Assembly (NCBI GenBank): GCA_011524785.1 | Contig: WTJQ01000212.1 | Span: 1-7,635, forward strand | DNA from: Planctomycetota bacterium | GTDB lineage: Bacteria > Planctomycetota > UBA1135 > GCA-002686595 | Direction: 5' to 3' | Length of the DNA stretch: 7,635 nt | Shown: piece by piece, positions 5,475-7,635 of the stretch | How the letters are laid out: each line of letters opens with the position of its first letter | Numbering within the stretch: position 1 is the stretch's first letter | Position numbers and translations under genes: made by a program | Notes under the pieces: generated by a model | Database searches by the model: none | Told to the model about the DNA's origin: nothing | Seen by the model: only the letters and a program-made list of their open reading frames with translations

Positions 5475-7635
5475 GGTCCTCCTCATCGGCAGCCAGGCCC
5501 GTCCCGTCGCCGTCCGAGTCCGGGACCTCCACGCCCTCCTCCTCGGCCGCGACCTCCCAAGCGCCGAACGTCCGCTCGGCATGGGCCCGCAGCCGGTCGC
5601 CGCGGTAGCTGGGCACGGCGTTCGGAGCACGGAGCTCCTCCGGATCCAGTCCGCCCAGGTCCAGGGCGCGCAGCGGGGTCTCCAGCCGGACGCGGAGCCG
5701 CGCACCTCCCTCGACCGGCGCCACGAACTCGAGCACGAGCCCCTCCGGTCCCATGCCGAAGAGGCGCAGGCGGTCGAGGGCCTCGGGTTCGAGGGGGCTC
5801 CCCTCGAGCTGGGCTTCCTCCGGCCCCTCGAGGCGGAGGGTTCCCCAGGGACCGCCATTCGAGATCCGCACGACCCAGCGCGTGCCGTCGATGCGCGGCT
5901 CCTCCGCGAGGACCTCGATCCGGGGCGCGAGGCTCTCGAGGTCGATGCCCTCGAGCTCGATGGCATCCCCCCGACGCCGGAGCCCCTCCTCCGCGCTCCA
6001 GTCGAGGACGACCGAGTCCTGCACGGGGCGCTCCGGCGAGCCGGCCGGCGTCCAGGCCGCGAGCGCGAGGGCCGTCGCGACGAGGACCGCGCCGGCGCCG
6101 GCGCCCGCGCGGCGGACCATCCGCCCCGTGTGAAGGAGTTGCAGCAGGAGCGGCCCCGCGAGGACGCAGCCCACCGCGACCGGGACCTGGGGCGCCGTCC
6201 CCCCGAAGGCAGCGGTGAAGAGCTCGATCAGGGGGGCACCGTGCAGGAGCGCGAGGGAGGTCCCGATCCCGACGGCCAGCGGCAGGACGCTGCGACCCGA
6301 GCGCCCCGGAGGCGGGGCCAGCAGCAGGGCCAGGGCCCCCACGGTCGCCGCGGGCTGCAGGGTCGCCCCCACCCGCGGCTCCCAGAGCCCGAGCACGCAG
6401 GCGAGCAGGCACAGGAGGAGCACCGCCCCGGCGACGAGCGCGCCTCGAGAGGCGCGGCCAACGTGCCGCGGGGCGACCCCCGCCAGCGCCCAGGCCACGG
6501 CGCCGCACGTCGCGGCCACCGCCGGGCCGGGGTTCAGCCGCCCCCACGCCGGCTCCCCCGAGAGGCGCGCGAGCAGGGTGCCAACGGCGAGGGTCATCAC
6601 GACGGGGAGCAGGAGCAGGGGCCCCGTGCGAACGAGAGCGCCACCGACCTCGGCGGCGTGCAGCTCCCCGAGGCGCAGCCGGCGCGCGACCCCGAGGACC
6701 GCGAGCCCGAGCGAGAGGAGCGACAGGAGGAGCGTGCTGGAGCTGCTCAGGACGAACGTCGTGCCCAGCAGCGTGAGCCACACGGGTCGCGTGGTCTCCT
6801 CGAAGCTGGCGACGTCGGCTGCCTCCATCCCAGCGAGGAGGTGCTCGCCCTGGTGCTGCAGGCTGGCGGGGTCGAGGTGCTCGAGATCGTCGAGGGGGGT
6901 GTGGTAGACCTCCACGCCCTCGAGGAAGGCGAAGTTCAGCCCGGGACGCCCGAGGTTCCGCGTGATCGAGAAGTCGGTGTCGTTGGGCATCCGCGCGTAG
7001 GCGGCCTCGCTGATCGAGTCGGCGAACGGGACGCGGCTGCGGGCGGCCCAGCGCTGGACGAGGTCCCCGCTCCGTGGCCCCACCTGGAACATGATCGAGG
7101 CTCCGCGGCACCCGCGCGCCTCGAGGTTGAGCACGCAGACGACCTCGTCGAAGCGCGGGTCCTGGTTCGCGAACGCCGCTGCCCCGTGCAAGCCGTCCTC
7201 CTCGGCGTCGGTGAACACGACCAGGAGGCTGCGCTCGAGGGGACCCTGGGCGAGGCGGGCGCGGACCGCCTCGACCACCGCCGCCACCCCCGCCAGGTCG
7301 TCGGCCACGCCCGGGCCGGCTCCCACGGAGTCGGTGTGGGCCATGACGAGCACGCGCTCCTCGCTCGCCCCCGGGATCTCGAGGACGAGGTTGTGGACGT
7401 GGCCCGCGCCCCGTCCTCCCGCAGCGAAGCGGGGAGCCTCCTCGAGGCGGAGCCCGCGAGCTCCAAGCAGCTCGATCAGCCGCGACCGAACCGCCGCGGC
7501 CTCCGCCGTCCCCGCGGGGTGGGGCGCGGGGTCCTCCCCCAGGAGGAACCGCAGGTCGTCGAGGGCGCGCCCCGCCGAGAAGACCGTGGCCGGCGCCGTC
7601 CGGCCCCGCGGGGCCGGACGGCGCCGGCCACGGTC
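5464..7635 (-). CDS. M28-family zinc metallopeptidase with about eight membrane helices (5' end off window)
   Basis: The frame is open from the right edge to TGA at 5466-5464, 723 residues visible; numbering below starts at the edge. No ATG or GTG precedes the catalytic domain, so the start and probably a leading signal or anchor helix are missing. All five metal ligands and the general base of the M28 aminopeptidase family appear in order: H100 (MAHTDS), D112 (VADDLAG), E145-E146 (DAEEDGLHG; base, then ligand), E172 (LNLEARG) and H245 (YHTPLDDLEHL). So it should be active, most likely an aminopeptidase. Eight hydrophobic segments follow at roughly 285-317, 335-358, 368-389, 398-418, 426-442, 449-468, 484-504 and 513-532, then a soluble domain to 723. 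Peptidase-then-multispan order resembles the ERMP1/Fxna type of M28 protein. The tail holds a calcium-loop-like DSDGDG (706-711). The first nine residues come from the right arm of a palindrome and may be an artefact. First of three overlapping genes. Confidence 0.94.
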   Translation of the reverse strand, partial: DRGRRRPAPRGRTAPATVFSAGRALDDLRFLLGEDPAPHPAGTAEAAAVRSRLIELLGARGLRLEEAPRFAAGGRGAGHVHNLVLEIPGASEERVLVMAHTDSVGAGPGVADDLAGVAAVVEAVRARLAQGPLERSLLVVFTDAEEDGLHGAAAFANQDPRFDEVVCVLNLEARGCRGASIMFQVGPRSGDLVQRWAARSRVPFADSISEAAYARMPNDTDFSITRNLGRPGLNFAFLEGVEVYHTPLDDLEHLDPASLQHQGEHLLAGMEAADVASFEETTRPVWLTLLGTTFVLSSSSTLLLSLLSLGLAVLGVARRLRLGELHAAEVGGALVRTGPLLLLPVVMTLAVGTLLARLSGEPAWGRLNPGPAVAATCGAVAWALAGVAPRHVGRASRGALVAGAVLLLCLLACVLGLWEPRVGATLQPAATVGALALLLAPPPGRSGRSVLPLAVGIGTSLALLHGAPLIELFTAAFGGTAPQVPVAVGCVLAGPLLLQLLHTGRMVRRAGAGAGAVLVATALALAAWTPAGSPERPVQDSVVLDWSAEEGLRRRGDAIELEGIDLESLAPRIEVLAEEPRIDGTRWVVRISNGGPWGTLRLEGPEEAQLEGSPLEPEALDRLRLFGMGPEGLVLEFVAPVEGGARLRVRLETPLRALDLGGLDPEELRAPNAVPSYRGDRLRAHAERTFGAWEVAAEEEGVEVPDSDGDGTGLAADEEDHGH
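5478..5484 (-). promoter_or_regulatory. Ribosome binding site of the glycosyltransferase, inside the peptidase gene
   Basis: The minus strand reads GATGAGGAGGACCATGG: GAGGAGG ends three bases before the ATG at 5474. The same bases encode Asp-Glu-Glu-Asp near the C-terminus of the upstream peptidase. It favours start 5474 over the in-frame ATG at 5486. The spacing is short if the whole motif is used, normal (six bases) if GAGG at 5484-5481 is used. Confidence 0.7.
7582..7635. repeat. Perfect 54-base palindrome at the right edge
   Basis: Bases 7582-7608 are the exact reverse complement of 7609-7635, with no loop and no mismatch (27 pairs, almost all G-C), centred between 7608 and 7609. It begins GACCGTGGCCGGCG and stops on the last base of the window. 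In the peptidase frame the left arm encodes RGRTAPATV, a natural lead-in to FSAGRALDDLRFL, while the right arm encodes DRGRRRPAP. A fold-back at the contig end is more likely than a functional hairpin. Confidence 0.95.

Noticed and set aside
5475..5966. N-terminal extension of the glycosyltransferase to 5966
   Set aside because: It runs through the coding region of the peptidase in a Ser/Arg-rich shadow frame; the ATG at 5474 has a good ribosome binding site and the protein is complete from there.
4386..6218. A 610-codon open frame on the plus strand
   Set aside because: It crosses the junction of two real minus-strand genes and becomes an Arg/Pro/Gly-rich low-complexity translation in its second half.
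7582..7635. Palindrome as a telomere-like hairpin, transposon end or regulatory operator
   Set aside because: It lies within the continuous reading frame of a peptidase, shows no target-site duplication or transposase nearby, and ends precisely at the window edge, which points to assembly.

Overview
The window is about 70% G+C and densely coding, and every gene I can support lies on the minus strand. Transcription runs from the right edge to the left: an M28-family membrane metallopeptidase (5' end off the right edge), a GT-C glycosyltransferase fused to TPR repeats, an alkaline-phosphatase/sulfatase-superfamily lipoprotein and, after a 137-base gap, a membrane-anchored protein built from repeated carboxypeptidase-regulatory-like modules (3' end off the left edge). 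There are no RNA genes, insertion sequences, CRISPR arrays or integration sites that I can see. No gene symbol can be given with honesty.

Organism: the high G+C, the long carboxypeptidase-regulatory-like array on an N-terminal anchor, the sulfatase-fold lipoprotein and the GT-C/TPR fusion suggest a Gram-negative bacterium of the Planctomycetota or Myxococcota/'Deltaproteobacteria' type, probably a metagenome-assembled contig. This is an inference from gene content; no marker gene is present.

Layout: 7635-5464 M28 peptidase with about eight membrane helices; 5474-3402 glycosyltransferase-TPR protein; 3405-2044 sulfatase-fold lipoprotein; 2043-1907 non-coding gap with two adjacent stem-loops; 1906-1 modular surface protein. 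The first three genes overlap (11 bases, then an ATGA overlap of 4 bases), so they are almost certainly one translationally coupled operon. The fourth has its own ribosome binding site and may be transcribed separately.

How they may work together: all four products are predicted to be in or anchored to the envelope. A glycosyltransferase using a lipid-linked sugar donor, a lipoprotein hydrolase/transferase of the alkaline phosphatase fold and a membrane peptidase would fit assembly or trimming of a surface glycoconjugate or glycoprotein, but nothing in the sequence identifies the substrate. The most unusual points are a threonine where sulfatases carry the formylglycine residue, and a perfect 54-base palindrome that ends exactly at the right edge and looks more like an assembly fold-back than biology. 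I did not find convincing evidence of a wholly new system.
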